Assembly (NCBI GenBank): GCA_033239125.1
Contig: BSWB01000001.1
Location: 2,430,501 to 2,494,500 of the forward strand
Length of the DNA stretch: 64,000 bases
Origin: Fagopyrum homotropicum
Taxonomy: Eukaryota; Streptophyta; Magnoliopsida; Caryophyllales; Polygonaceae
Reading direction: 5' to 3'
Program-made: the position numbers and the translations under genes
The notes under the pieces: model-generated
Told to the model about the DNA's origin: nothing
Database searches by the model: none
Seen by the model: the letters and a program-made list of their open reading frames with translations, nothing else
Shown: piece after piece, positions 11,901 to 22,390 of the stretch
Layout of the letters: every line of letters begins with the position of its first letter
Numbering within the stretch: position 1 is the stretch's first letter

Positions 11901-12535
11901 TATGTTCTTACTTGAGTAGTAACACGTTGTCTAATGAGATCCATCTTGCCGGAAGCCTCAGCCGACGCCGCCGCATCACCGTGCACGTGACCATGAGTAG
12001 CGTGCGTATGCATATGCAAATGTCCGGCATGCTCCTCATCGGCGACATCAGCTCCGACAACAACTCCGGCGCCGGCGACTTTCTCCCCTTTAAAATGCAT
12101 TCTACTATAATACCCGGAAGCCGTGGATTCAATCATCAACGTAAGGATTGCAGCAACCATCGCAATAAAACCGGCAAACGGAAAATTCTGCCACGCCGAT
12201 CCCTTCAAACACGGAGAAGTCAGATTATCGAAAGAATCCGGTAAGATATGGATGAAACCGGTGGCTAAAATCACGCCGGCGGCAAACGCTTTCACCATAA
12301 AGAAAACGTCACTATCCGGACTAAGTGACGGGATTTTCCTTCCGGCGATCGGAGCCATAACTCCGAGTCCACCTGCAATTAATATTGCAAATAAAGCTCC
12401 GACCTTGTAACGGGTTGTTACGCTTTTCGGATCTTTATCCATGTCTTCCGGGTCACAAGTGCAATCGCCGGATACCGAGATTACGATGGATAGGAGAATG
12501 AATATGAAGTATACTGAGTTGACCCAGTTCGCCAT
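8934..12535 (-). CDS. ZIP-family (IRT/ZIP) zinc/iron transporter
   Basis: Three minus-strand exons (12535-11912, 10876-10727, 9239-8934) join in frame to 359 residues, the usual ZIP length. Residues 1-23 look like a signal peptide. TM1-3 follow (about 44-63, 78-100, 118-137). A cytosolic loop with many histidines (EEHAGHLHMHTHATHGHVHGD, about 168-188, a probable metal sensor or ligand) precedes TM4. TM4-5 carry the transport signature HSVIIGITLGTS (His217, Ser218) and CFHQFFEGMGLGG (His246, Glu248). The protein ends in LLAxW-type sequence (SVLAKWA), as in plant ZIPs. It should move Zn, Fe or related divalent metals into the cytosol across a membrane, most likely the plasma membrane. The TM4-C-terminal part resembles the ZIP8/ZIP10 group, but I do not assign a number. 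Introns carry a MITE, a hAT-like MITE and a CG-rich palindromic block. Decayed copies lie at 17.5-22.9 kb. Confidence 0.92.
9533..9882. mobile_element. Mutator-like MITE (AGAAAATTG family), copy 1, in ZIP intron 2
   Basis: A foldback element of about 350 bp whose two halves are inverted copies: AGAGAAAATTG...GTACCCCA...TTTAAACTATTAGAACGGTACCTCATC on the left and its inverse on the right, ending CAATTTTCT. It is the same family as 13064-13409, which shows the target duplication. It lies in the large intron between exons 2 and 3 of the ZIP gene. Confidence 0.75.
10475..10690. repeat. CG-rich block of TACGC/GCGTA palindromes in ZIP intron 2
   Basis: Words such as GCGTAGCCGTAG, CGACTACG, GCGTACGCGTA and GGCTACGC recur in both orientations in otherwise AT-rich intron DNA. 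The left part (GTTGCGTAGCCGTAG) and the right part (CTACGACTACGCATTGCG) can fold together. This resembles the subterminal repeats of a CACTA-type element, as at 47651-48270, but outer ends were not found. Confidence 0.5.
10978..11203. mobile_element. hAT-like MITE of GCGGTTT words in ZIP intron 1
   Basis: An imperfect palindrome made of AACCGCA/TGCGGTT words. The ends read AGGCTGAGTATCG on the left and, on the minus strand, TAGGGGCTGAGCAG on the right. That is a hAT-style terminus like the one at 19439. An 8-bp target duplication was not evident. Confidence 0.5.
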
Positions 12536-12615
12536 TGGAGGAGAGGAATTGAAGGTTTTGAGTTGCAGAGCAGATTGTGAGATATGAAGATGAGGAGATT
12601 GAGATTGGTGTACTC

Positions 12616-12623
12616 ATATATAG
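12616..12623 (-). promoter_or_regulatory. TATA box of the ZIP gene
   Basis: TCTATATATGAG on the minus strand, about 85 bp upstream of the ZIP start codon, is the only strong TATA match close to the gene. It leaves a short leader of about 50 bases, as expected. Confidence 0.6.
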
Positions 12624-12761
12624 ACTTTAAAGTCGATTGATTTGAAAATTTGGGGAAATGAATCTACTGTGATTGATGTAAGATGATAATGTGAATCGAT
12701 CGAGGCATTTAAGAGAGAAAACTGAGAGTTTGAACTTTGACGAAGATGGCAATCTTTGTAA

Positions 12762-12771
12762 ATGTCGAAAT
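12762..12771 (-). promoter_or_regulatory. ZDRE-like site (9 of 10 bases) in the ZIP promoter
   Basis: ATGTCGAAAT differs at one base from the zinc deficiency response element RTGTCGACAY, bound by bZIP19/bZIP23 in Arabidopsis. It lies about 230 bp upstream of the ZIP start codon, where such sites usually act. The mismatch breaks the palindrome, so binding is uncertain. Confidence 0.35.
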
Positions 12772-13063
12772 GATGAGCCCACTGTGTTACTTTGTAGTGT
12801 TCACTGTTGACAGGAAGCTTTGAACTTTATCTTCTTTATTTATCTATTAATATATTTATTTTAATAAAAGAAGGTAAATAAATTATTTTAAATTTTATAA
12901 ATGGTGATCTAAATCGATGTATCTAGTTATAAAACTAGGAAAGTTAAATTGCTAAATATATCTTTAATATTTTAAATTTTTTTGTAATGAATAATCACAT
13001 TGTATTGTGATTATGAATTTTATCTTACAAGGGTAAATTATTCTATTTAATAATTAGTTATAA

Positions 13064-13409
13064 CAGAAAATTGTCTAAATAGTACCGCATCTTTTGGGTA
13101 GAAAATACTTTAGTATCCCGTCGTTTAAACTATAAGAACGATACTTCATTTATTGAGATCAACCAAAGATTAGTATCCAGATTATTATTCACACGTTAAC
13201 TTAACAGATCGGTGTTAAATATCAAAGGTAAAATTGTCCACCTACCTTAGATATTTAACACCAATCTGTTAAGTTAACTGGTGAACACTAATCCATGTAC
13301 TAATCTTTGATCGGGCTCGATAGATGAGGTACCGTTCTGATAGTTTAAACAACGGGACACTAAAGTTTAGTCGGCATAAAAAATGGGCTAATATTTAGGC
13401 AATTTTCTC
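13064..13409. mobile_element. Mutator-like MITE (AGAAAATTG family), copy 2, with 10-bp target duplication
   Basis: The two halves are inverted copies of each other over about 150 bp each, from AGAAAATTGTCTAAATAGTA to its inverse ending CAATTTTCT. It is flanked on both sides by TTAGTTATAA (13054-13063 and 13410-13419). A 9-10 bp duplication with long inverted repeats is the mark of Mutator-like elements. There is no transposase. It lies about 0.5 kb upstream of the ZIP gene. Confidence 0.85.
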
Positions 13410-13419
13410 TTAGTTATAA

Positions 13420-15971
13420 TATTTACTAATAACAACACATTTACTAGTAGAAGATCAGGTTTATCGTGGATTATAATCTTGTAAATTTATTTTAAATTTT
13501 TTTAACAAATTTAACTCGATTATTGAAATTAGATGAAGATTATAATCTTGAATAATCCATCAATGTGTTCTAAAAAAATAAAAGATCAGGGTTATTGAGA
13601 ATTATAATCTTGAAATATTTTATCTTGTTTTTTAAAATTCATTGAACTTTTTTTTTCCACGGTTATTGAGAATTATAATCTTGAAATATTTTATCTTTTC
13701 TCTAAGGTTTTTAAAAATATATTGAACTTTTTTTTTGTGAAAATAGAAAGCGGTTCGAAACCAGTAGACGGCGTCTAGTGGGTAGAAAGGCCGAAAAAAT
13801 CGGCAGACGGTCAAATCGTCATGAGAGACCACAAATAAAGGAGAAAAAAAATACACAAAAATGCATCAAAATGAAACAGAAAGCAAAAAAGTCTTCAAAA
13901 AGCAAAAAACAGGATGTTCCAGCCAGTAGGAGTCAACGAGCATAAAGTTCATTATTGAACTTGATTATCTATATATAAAGTTTACATTTTTTTTAAAAAG
14001 ACTGATGACATATTTTATCAACAAAAGTTGATTGAAGTCGTCAATTCTAAGCAGCTTAGTGAAAAAGTTTAATTTTTTAAAGGATTATTATTTATTTATT
14101 GATTTTATTCCGGTTTCTTTACGTGGCTACCGCTCATGTAAAGCAAAGATAAATGTGCACATAATGTCGACATTCGTTTACTAAATAAATTGTGACTATA
14201 TATATCCTTAATTTCAAACGTTATAAAATGGGAAATGACTTTCTTTTCTTTTTTTTCTTTGGTTGGAATAAGATGTCTTGGTTTCATACACGACACATAG
14301 TACATGTACATTACCTAGTAGCTCGAATGTCAGTTCTGATCTGAATATAAGGACACGTTAGGGTTAATCCAAGTGCGAGCCAAACCGGGAGCTATCGTGT
14401 TATGCGAGTTTTGGACGAGTCTGTAGGAGATAGAAACTATCTCATGTAGATAATAGACGAGTCCATCGAAAAACGAAACATTATCTAGTGGCTTGTCATG
14501 ACATGAATCTATATATCCATGTCACGAGTGACTTTGTACCGCCACTGGTCTTTCTTTGCCGTCCTCGTAGTAATTGAACTTGTGTTGAACTGAGAGACAT
14601 GTTTAGTTGGAAGTCTGATGTATTGTATCTTGAATCGCTGGTTACCGCCCATAAATTAAGCCAAGTAGATTATATTTTAGGGGTTTTTTTTGTCTATTTT
14701 TACGCATTTGCAATCGTCATCGCAAAATAGTGCAAAACTTTGGCAATATAGTGTCCCGGACGTAGTCATAAATTCGTGGTGAATTGGATAACGAGTTCTC
14801 GTGTTTTTTTGTCTATTGATTGCATTTTAATTCTCGTGGACCTCACACCACCAACACTCTTGTTGCTAGAAACCCAAGCCTTCAAACCCTTGTCGCGTGA
14901 AACCTAGCCACCAACAAACACTCTCCTCCGACCATTTACACTTCTAGCATCGACATCGGCATGATCGGTCTGAGCCACAAGACAATTCCGCTCATACTTC
15001 GTGGATCGAGTCTCCGAAAACCCTACTACTCCCAATCACTATTTCTTGTGCCCGACAAACCCACACAAGACTCAGAACACCGAGGCTCACCGCACAACGA
15101 AACTCATCCGATATCTCTCATGGTTGTATCAACCCACATCATAAGGTGTGTCTTTACTTACCCAAAAATGGTAGGAAAGCAAGTAGATTTGAAAAACGTT
15201 TCCTTAAAAATGATTCTATATGCAAATGGTTAGCATTATCTCCTTGTTTGGTGATACCTAGGTATCTCTAGAGTTGCCATCAAGGTAAATCAAGGTTTTT
15301 AGATTTGTTCACTAGAGGTCGAGATGGTTGTATCTGATTCAAATATTCGATTTTTTTATCGAAATCAACTGTTTTGTCGACGGATTAACTCATTTGGAAA
15401 TCTCAATACCCAACACCAATACCTCATGATCTCCAACTTCGTTTCTCATCCGCAAAGATATTTTAAGTTGAACTACCTCATAAATGTATGTCATTTTAAC
15501 TACTTTTCAGCTGTTCGTTATACAAAAAAACTCTATTATCATAAAACAAGACTACATCAAACCCTAAGTATAAAAGTGATAAAACTTAACTTTAAAATTA
15601 CCATAACAATTGTTCTCATGATAAATCAAGCTATAGATTCTCATTCTTAAAGTTCATTTTGGATGGTCCATGGTGATGAACAAATCATCTTAAACACTTG
15701 AGATTTTGAAAAGGAAAGATACAAAATCGGTCTTCTTTTTTTGACTAAATGGGAAGTCTATTGTTCGATTCAAGAAGCTAGTTGCATTCGTAGTTTGACT
15801 AACTTCATATGTATCTTCTTCTACTCATTTATAACAATAGTTACGACAAATCATTTGCCACTTCAAGGCAAGTATCATATATCGAAAGTGAAAGGATGCT
15901 TCCATGGACTAAAATGAAGAATAGATCATCTTAAACCCATCCTTCACTTAGCATATTCCCGTAATTCATGG
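13420..15971. other. intergenic DNA upstream of ZIP; duplicated segment X and a ZDRE
   Basis: Mostly AT-rich with no gene I can support. A tract of GAATTATAATCTTGAAATATTTTATC is duplicated near 13597-13695. Segment X (about 14380-14690: GTGTTATGCGAGTTTTG ... GACTTTGTACCGCC ... AGTCTGATGTATTGTA) recurs at 24500-26005. A run of coding-looking sequence with CCGA/CTCC codons (about 14850-15235) encodes about 90 residues that match nothing I recognise and lacks a splice-linked partner. Confidence 0.5.
14164..14173. promoter_or_regulatory. perfect zinc deficiency response element (ATGTCGACAT)
   Basis: An exact match to the palindrome RTGTCGACAY, the binding site of bZIP19/bZIP23 zinc-sensing regulators. 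It lies 1.63 kb upstream of the ZIP start codon, with no other gene between. Such a site is expected by chance only about once in several hundred kilobases. The distance is larger than for known functional ZDREs, and two MITE-like insertions may have pushed it away. Confidence 0.5.
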
Positions 15972-16216
15972 TAGACATGGGTCCGGTTTGGACCAAACCG
16001 GTCCAAACCGGCGGGTTAACCGCCGGTTTGATCCTTAAACCGACGGTTTGGCCCTTAAACCGGTAGTTTTCAAATTTTATTTTATTTTTTATATATATAC
16101 AAACCACAACCAAACCAGCGGTTTAGGTTTACGCCGGTTTGGTTTTTGCCGGTTTAGGTTTAGCTTTGGCCAAAGCCAAATCTAAACCGGCGGTTTAGGT
16201 TTATGATCCAAGTCTA
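15972..16216. mobile_element. hAT MITE (CCGGTTT family) with 8-bp target duplication
   Basis: 245 bp, starting TAGACATGGGTCCGGTTTGG and ending in the inverse GGATCCAAGTCTA-type terminus. It is flanked by exact 8-bp copies ATTCATGG at 15964-15971 and 16217-16224. The body is a palindromic mosaic of AAACCGG words. An 8-bp duplication and TAG...CTA ends indicate hAT. It has no coding capacity. Confidence 0.88.
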
Positions 16217-16224
16217 ATTCATGG

Positions 16225-17002
16225 TTTGTATTTATTTGATTTTTCGTATTTTCTTTTGTTAACAGTTTGTCCATTTATCATTTGACATGTTTTTTACATA
16301 TAAAAGTTGTCTAATGTCAGTTTTCTTTCTGCAATAAAAAATACGAAAGAATAAAAAAGGAATAGTTTTAGACACATCACGATTAGAACCGACAAAGTTA
16401 ATTTTCTTAATAGGAATATTAATTATATTTATAATGACATATATTATGAACCAAAATTTTAAATATGTAATGATAATTATTGAGAGACGAAGAGTATTTA
16501 TTTACAACGAAATTTAAATGAATGACCCATACAGTTTTTCTAATATAAAGTATAACCGATAGAAACCTCATTGAAAATTTTTGGCCAAATAGGACGGTAA
16601 TGAGGTTTGATCAGTGATACATTTACTAAATATATTTATATCACGAGCCTACTTACTAGTGAATAAATCTCAAAAATGTTTACTTAGTTAATTATCCAAT
16701 TTAATTTAGAAAAGCTCTATTTTAGACAATTAACTTCATTTTTTTTTAGAAATTAGCATGTTTTGATTTTCTTTTAAACTATTTTAACATATTGATAAAG
16801 ACCGGGCATAGTGATAAAGATCAACATGTATACAAAGATAGAGACGAATGCTAGAAGATAAACAATAGAAAAAAACAATTAAAATCACTATATTACATTT
16901 TAAAACCTTTTCCAATGATAAAATATATTTCAAAAATAAGATTATGTCATAACTAGGATAACATCCCGTTACAAAGTTAAATATTTGTTTACAATTCTTT
17001 AA
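16225..17002. other. AT-rich intergenic DNA, nothing recognised
   Basis: No extended frame, RNA gene or terminal repeat seen. Confidence 0.6.
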
Positions 17003-17294
17003 GGGTCCGTTTGGTTTTAACTCCGGAATCGGAAACGGAATGGAAACGAATCTAGTCCATATGTATACCCTTATTTATGAAAGTTGTTGGAATCATTCCT
17101 TGTGATTTGAAGTAATTGAGGTTGAATTTGATTACTTTTGATACTCTATAGGGTAACAAAATATGGGGAGACAAGTGCATTTTGCATGTAAACACAAGGA
17201 ATGATTCCATAGAATTTCATGAATATGGATATAAATATGGACTAAATTCGTTTCCATTCCGTTTTCGTTTCCGGAGTTGGAACCAAACGGGCCA
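17003..17294. mobile_element. PIF/Harbinger-like MITE (GGGTCCGTTTGG family), copy 1
   Basis: Starts GGGTCCGTTTGGTTTTAACT and ends AGTTGGAACCAAACGGGCC, with inner inverted blocks (GGAAACGGAATGGAAACGAAT). It is flanked by TAA on both sides, the 3-bp target duplication of Tourist/Harbinger elements. Related copies lie at 32757, 37521 and 61157. Confidence 0.82.
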
Positions 17295-17479
17295 TAAATG
17301 TCTATAAATTATGTGTTGATGGCTGGAAGAGATAACTTATCACTTAGTCGAAAATGTTTTTCTTTCAACGGCGTCCAGATCAGACGATAGTGCTACCAAA
17401 CGGAATCCAAATTAGGCTGGCGGAATTGCGAGTGTATTCGTTAACGAGTAGTTTGATCCCCACGTATATCTATAACACG

Positions 17480-17750
17480 CCCCTCCTTCGACCCTTAATA
17501 AGCGCCAAGTGCACGACCGATGTTGACTCTGACAACAACCAACAAGTAACCCTAAAGCTGAAGATCATATAAATCGTCGCAATATTGGATGCAGGAGACA
17601 TTGGAATCTCGCTCCTAGTCGCCAGAAAGGAGATCCCGAGTATAAGTTTAACGAGCGGACTCTTCACAATAGTGAAGACATTTGCCGGATGAGTGATTAT
17701 AACCATTGGAGTAGTATACATTGCACTAGATGCATTCGAGAATGAAGTTT
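17480..17750 (+). pseudogene. decayed ZIP transporter fragment (exon-1-like), inverted
   Basis: The plus strand reads IVAILDAGDIGISLLVARKEIPS and FTIVKTFAG, then VIITIGVVYIALDAFEN. This aligns with residues 46-104 of the intact ZIP protein (AILIAGGLGVMAPIAGRKIPS ... DSFDNL). There are in-frame stops, and key residues including the TM2-3 His are lost. It lies in the opposite orientation to the exon-3-like fragment next to it, so an inversion broke this copy. Confidence 0.75.
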
Positions 17751-17769
17751 AGAATTATTTTAAACTCTA

Positions 17770-17999
17770 ATATTCATGAAATTCGTTGCAAGAATATCCA
17801 CGAGTGCCATGTAAATGAAAATTCCGACTACAACCGAGTCAAAGACCCCTTGAATGATCAAAGACGTCGGACATTCTCTTTATAACCGTTCGTGATTGCG
17901 ATTTCAATGACGAGTTCTAAAGGAATCGTAAGAAAAAAGAAGAGCGTCATCGTTATTATTATTTGCGACTTGAACTTGGCCTATAACGAGTATGTACAC
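17770..17999 (-). pseudogene. decayed ZIP transporter fragment (exon-3-like)
   Basis: The minus strand matches exon 3 of the intact ZIP gene (from about 9005 to 9250) nearly continuously. The string TTGAATGATCAAAGACGTCGG is shared base for base, but there are frameshifting losses (for example one base missing in ACATTCTC). It is the last exon of a second, dead ZIP gene whose exon 2 remnant lies at 22780-22858. Confidence 0.85.
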
Positions 18000-18504
18000 A
18001 TGTTATAATTGATCCAAAATATCCTATAGGGTAAAGTCAAAGTTCAATTGAGTCATTCATTTATTATCAAAGTAAGCAATTGGCCACACATTGGTTGATT
18101 TTGTTTGTCTTAACATTTATATTTTTGCATCGTTTGAAATTTTGAATAGTTGAAATTTTCAAAATACACATTTTCTTAATAACTTATTAAAAAATTGATT
18201 AAAAAACACTTCTTATAAACAAAACCCTTAAATTTTTTTTAAATAAAATCATTTTCCAAGCTATATTTCGTCAAATTAAACTATAATATATTTAACAATC
18301 TTTGGTTATATTTTGTAAAAATCTTGACTGACATAATTAATTACTTAATCTAATGGATGAAAAATCTTTTTTAAAACAGTTGTTTTAAAATGTATTAAAT
18401 TAAATAATTAGTTATTATTAGAGCGTTTTGATAAAAAAAAATAGTGAAATATTTAAGTGACGTGGCATAAACGGAACGTAATAAATCTATAAGGACAATA
18501 AGAA

Positions 18505-18895
18505 CTAGTGTATTACCCGCACTTTGTGCGGGTTTGAGTTTTATAAATATTTAATATCTAAAAATTTATATGTATATTTTTGTAAAATAAAAATACGAAT
18601 AATGAAATATAATCATTATTATAATTTTTAATTCTCTGTATTTATCTCTTCTAATTAATTATATTTTTAATTTAATTTGTTAAGATATGCTTGTTGGTAA
18701 AAAAAATTCGTAAAAGTTTAAAAACTATTATTATAAAAATAGTAGTTTAAATAATTTTTTTTTTTAAAAAAAAGAAATCAATTTCCAATTTATATTAACA
18801 TTTATAAACTACTTTTTAAAATAATTTTTTAGGCTTCGAGAAATATGGTGTTGACACGTGGCAATAGAGGCTTCTCCTTTAATAGATATATAAGA
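18505..18895 (-). mobile_element. short non-autonomous Helitron
   Basis: On the minus strand the element starts TCTTATATATCTATTAAAGG and ends with the hairpin CCCGCACAAAGTGCGGG followed by TAATACACTAG. It lies between a host A and a host T, with no target duplication. 5' TC, a 3' hairpin about 10 bases before CTAG and an A/T insertion site are the three Helitron hallmarks. At 391 bp it carries no Rep/helicase. Confidence 0.85.
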
Positions 18896-19899
18896 TAGTA
18901 CTTGAAACGAAAAATATTAAAAAATTATCTTAAAATATCACACTAATAGATTATGAGAATTATGAAAATAATTACGAGATTTATATGTAATTCTCCCCCA
19001 AACCACTTAAACGGACCAATAAACGTCGTGTATTAAATTTAAACATACTTTTGAATCTTTGATCAATGTTGTATTTTGATATTAAATTTATTTTTTTTAG
19101 TAGTTGTTTCACTTGAATCTTATAAAATTTGAACGTCCAATAAAAATCTGTAGATTATTTAATAACATACATATATGGGTAATTAATAATACTAAATTTA
19201 TTAGTAAAAACATTGCTTAAGAAAAGGAATAATGTAATATAAATGGCAATTATGGAAGGAAAAAACTAACAAATATTTTATAAAAAATCACATAAAATAT
19301 CTTCTTCTAAATCCAAAAATTTACAATAATCTTTTTCGGTGAAATAAAAACTTAAATTAACATTTTTAAAAAATATTTAAATAATAAGACACGAAATTAA
19401 GGCATACAAGACATTGGATTTGCATAGTTAATTACCTCTAGGGCTGAGCATAGGTCCAAAACCAAACCGAACCGATAAAAATCGAACAAAACCGAAAACC
19501 AATTTTCCGAAATACATGGACCGAAAACCGAACCCATAAAATTAGATTCGGTTTCGGTTTGGACCGAAAAGTTGAATGGGTTAATTAGGTAAGTAGGCTT
19601 TTTTTTAATTATAACTAGTAACTAGGCCAAATCCAATTTATAGTTTAGTAATTGTACCCCAATCTCTTTATTTACCGTGGAAATACAAACCCTAACCCAC
19701 AACCCTCTCTTTCTCCATTTATCTCCCTCGCTTCTTCTCTGACTTCTCTCGCCGAAGATCCTTCTCTCCCTCAACTGATGCTTACGGTTGTTGCAGAGGC
19801 TTGGGAGGCTCGACGACACTGTTGCAGAGGACGAAGAAGGTTGCTCTGTTTTACTTAGATCTAGATCTAGATCTATACATAGATCTAGATCTAGCTCGT

Positions 19900-20308
19900 G
19901 TTTCATCGTCTCCTTGTTGCTCTTGCAATATTTAAACTCCTGGAGGAAGTTGTTGCCGTCGATGTTCCAGTGACGGAGGACAAGTTGGAATGGTCTTCTC
20001 AATTTGTACGTACTCTCCATTGCCAGGTTGTAAAAAGAGGCAATTGTTTGGACCTGTTTGCTTGGAATGGTCTTCTCAATTTGTATGTTAAATGCGGTTT
20101 TTTATCCGATACACACATCCTGTTCGATGAAATGCTCAATAAAAACACGGTTTCATATGTCACTTTGATTAACGGTTACAATCAACAGGAGGAATTTCTG
20201 GAGGCACAAGAGCTCTTCTCCAGACTACGTAGACAAGGCCATGAGCTTAACCCATTTGCATTCATGGGTGTGGAGGCCAATCAAATGCAAGTATGGTATG
20301 TATTTTGA
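19900..20308 (+). pseudogene. captured fragment of a pentatricopeptide-repeat (PPR) gene
   Basis: An uninterrupted 136-codon frame contains LHCQVVKRGNCLDLFAWNGL and then LFDEMLNKNTVSYVTLINGY, ELFSRLRRQGHELN. This is about two and a half PLS-class PPR repeats, as found in the N-terminal half of plant organelle RNA-editing PPR proteins. It has no targeting peptide, no C-terminal E/DYW part and no normal upstream exon. A 21-bp stretch (GGAATGGTCTTCTCAATTTGT) occurs twice, 77 bp apart, which suggests template slippage during capture. It lies inside a transposon, so it is a transduplicate rather than a working gene. Confidence 0.8.
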
Positions 20309-20899
20309 ACTACTTTCTTCTTAGCCTTGATTATTCTCAAAATAACAATGATTTTGCATTATGCAATTAATATCTGGGATTGAACTTGTGGTGTGTTGCT
20401 TGTTAATTTTAAGGGAAAAAGGATCATGGAACCAAAGCTACAACTAGTGTTTAGCTTTGATTATGCCTTATGGGTACTTTGCTACAAACTGTGGCCTTGG
20501 GCTAAAGACTGTGCAAGTTCTTCAATTTATTCTGATTGCCTTATGAAAATATAAAACTGTAGTTCCTAGGGCTTGATAATCACCACTCCACTTGCCCACT
20601 TTGCAGGTCAATCTACTGAAGTATTCTCAAGACAAACAAAACACATATCCTATCATAACGGCATAGTTTTAGCATACGTGTTGAGCATATAGTGTCAAAA
20701 ATGTGTTTGATTCTCATCTGGTATGATATTTGTATTCATACAAGAAACACATACCAGAAGAAGCAGGAAGAAGACAAGAGCAAGAAGGAAGACAATAGTA
20801 CCAATGGTGTTAATGCTGAATTTTCTATTTTATTTTTTTAACCTTTGGTTTGTGAACCCGGTATGTGAATTTCCGGTATGTAAATTATATAAAAAAAAC

Positions 20900-21410
20900 A
20901 AAAAGAAAACAAAAAAATTGGTATGTTTTCTGGTATGAATATAAAAAATAAAAAAAGACAAAAAAAAAACTTATGGTATGAAAAAAATTTTGGTATGATA
21001 AAATTTCTGGTATGATAAAATTTCCGGTATGATAAATTTTTGGTATGATAAAATTTCTGGTATGATAAAAATTCTGGTATGATAAAAATTCTGGTAAGAA
21101 AAAAATTCTGGTATGATAAATTTCTGGTATGATAAAAATTCTGGTATGATAAAAATTCTGGTGTGATAAAAATTCTGGTAAGAAAAAAATTCTAGTATGA
21201 TAAATTTCTGGTATGATAAATTTCTGATATGATAAAAATTCTGGTATGATTAAAATTCTGGTATGATTAAAATTCTGGTATGATAAAATTTCTGGTAAGA
21301 AAAAAATTCTGGTATGATAAATTTCTGGTATGATAAAAATTCTGGTATGATTAAAATTTTGGTATGATAAAATTTCTGGTATGAGAAATTTCTGGTATAA
21401 TAAATTTATT
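20900..21410 (+). repeat. minisatellite of TTCTGGTATGATAAAA units
   Basis: About thirty imperfect units of 14-17 bp (core TCTGGTATGATAA). Because units often keep multiples of three, the minus strand reads as a 196-residue low-complexity frame of repeated YHTRIF/LPEILSYQNF; I take that as chance. The same core in the same place marks the related element at 42.7-44.5 kb. Confidence 0.92.
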
Positions 21411-22209
21411 TCAAAAAATAAAAAAATAAAAAAAAAATTAAAAAGACAAAAAATTAAAATAGAAATAAAAAACAAATTTAGTAATTAAAATTTAAAACTT
21501 ACACTTAAATAACAAATAACTAATAACAAACATTTTTTTTAAATAGAAGGGTTAATTAGTTTTACCTACCATTAAATGAAAGTGGTAAAAAAAATGGGGT
21601 ATAGTTTCTTTAACAAAAATCAAAAAGAGCCTAGTATGTCAAATTATCCCAAGTTGAATTATGCGAACCTAAAACAGAACCGATTATATCGGTTTCGGTT
21701 CGGTTTAGGTTTTGGATCGAAATGAACCTAAAAATAAAACTAACAAATCTCGATAAAATAACAATAAAATGAAAATTTTCAATTATATAACAATTTTAGT
21801 TTAAAGAGTTAAAACCTATAAAAAAAACAATCTCAATTAAACATCAAGTACTAATTACAATTGCCACAACTAATAAAAATTTCAATTGTATAACAATTTT
21901 AATTATATGAGTTTCGGTTTTTCGGTTTTAATCGGTTTTGTCGGTTTTGGACCGAAACCGAAATCCTAAAAAACACGGACCGAAGACCGAACCTAAATTT
22001 TCGTTTGAGGTTCGATCTGGACCGAAATTGTCGGTTCAGTTCTGGTAAACCGAACGGAACTTGCTCAACCCTAATTACCTCAAGAAAGAACTACTATTAA
22101 GCATATGCCTCTCATTATTGTACTTTACATGTAGGAGGGTATAATAATTGAATAATAATAGTTAATGGAAGTCTGTAAATGAAAAATATTGAAAATAGTT
22201 TTGGACAAT

Positions 22210-22390
22210 TTTGGTAACTAGGTTTTTTTGAGAAATTAGAGTAGTAACTAGACTTTTTAATGTTTCAATTAAGTAAATATACCCCAACCCTTTGTATTTA
22301 TTCTCAAACTCTACACACTCTTCTCTCAATGGGTACATTTACTAAATACAAAACTAGAAAAAGCCTAGTAAACCAAATTATTTCTATAAG
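22210..22390 (+). mobile_element. short internally deleted relative of the gene-capturing element
   Basis: Contains the family's left end (GTAACTAGACTTTTTAATG ... ATATACCCC) and right end (TGGGTACATTTACTAAATAC ... AAGCCTAGTAAACCAAATTATTTC), joined with under 100 bp of filler. It has neither minisatellite nor captured gene. It lies in the intron of the dead ZIP copy, 130 bp from the hAT element. Confidence 0.6.

Larger units (their letters stand above)
19613..21655 (+). mobile_element. gene-capturing non-autonomous element with internal minisatellite, member 1
   Basis: Begins CTAGTAACTAGGCCAAAT ... GTACCCC and ends TGGGGTATAG ... GAGCCTAGTATGTCAAATTA. Order inside: leader-like CT-rich DNA (19660-19800), a captured PPR gene fragment (19900-20308), a minisatellite (20900-21410), and a conserved arm with GTTTTACCTACCATTAAATGAAA. 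The member at 42678-44507 has the same ends, minisatellite core and arm in the same relative order but a different captured gene. The ends form a weak inverted repeat (ACTAGGC...TACCCC). The superfamily is unknown. Confidence 0.7.
19439..22073. mobile_element. hAT element (2.6 kb) with exact 8-bp target duplication, carrying a nested gene-capture element
   Basis: The left end TAGGGCTGAGCATAGGTCC and the right end (minus strand) TAGGGTTGAGCAAGTTCC are matching hAT-type termini. ATTACCTC flanks both sides (19431-19438 and 22074-22081). Subterminal arms consist of AACCGAAACC words. The interior does not encode a transposase; it holds the element at 19613-21655. It inserted into the intron of the dead ZIP copy, whose matching intron sequence resumes at about 22085. 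Confidence 0.9.

Noticed and set aside
11912..12410. Plus-strand frames across ZIP exon 1
   Set aside because: Antisense shadows of the ZIP coding exon, which is clear on the minus strand.
14961..15235. Possible small gene (about 90 residues)
   Set aside because: Composition looks coding, but there is no recognisable domain, no promoter signal and no splice-linked continuation. Kept only as a note in the intergenic entry.
20900..21410. Regular short repeats that could suggest a CRISPR array
   Set aside because: Units are 14-17 bp in direct contact with no unique spacers, in a plant nuclear context.
20885..21475. 196-residue minus-strand frame of repeated YHTRIF / LPEILSYQNF units
   Set aside because: It is the translation of the TTCTGGTATGATAAAA minisatellite inside a transposon; unit lengths happen to preserve a frame. 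No start context, homologue or splice partner.
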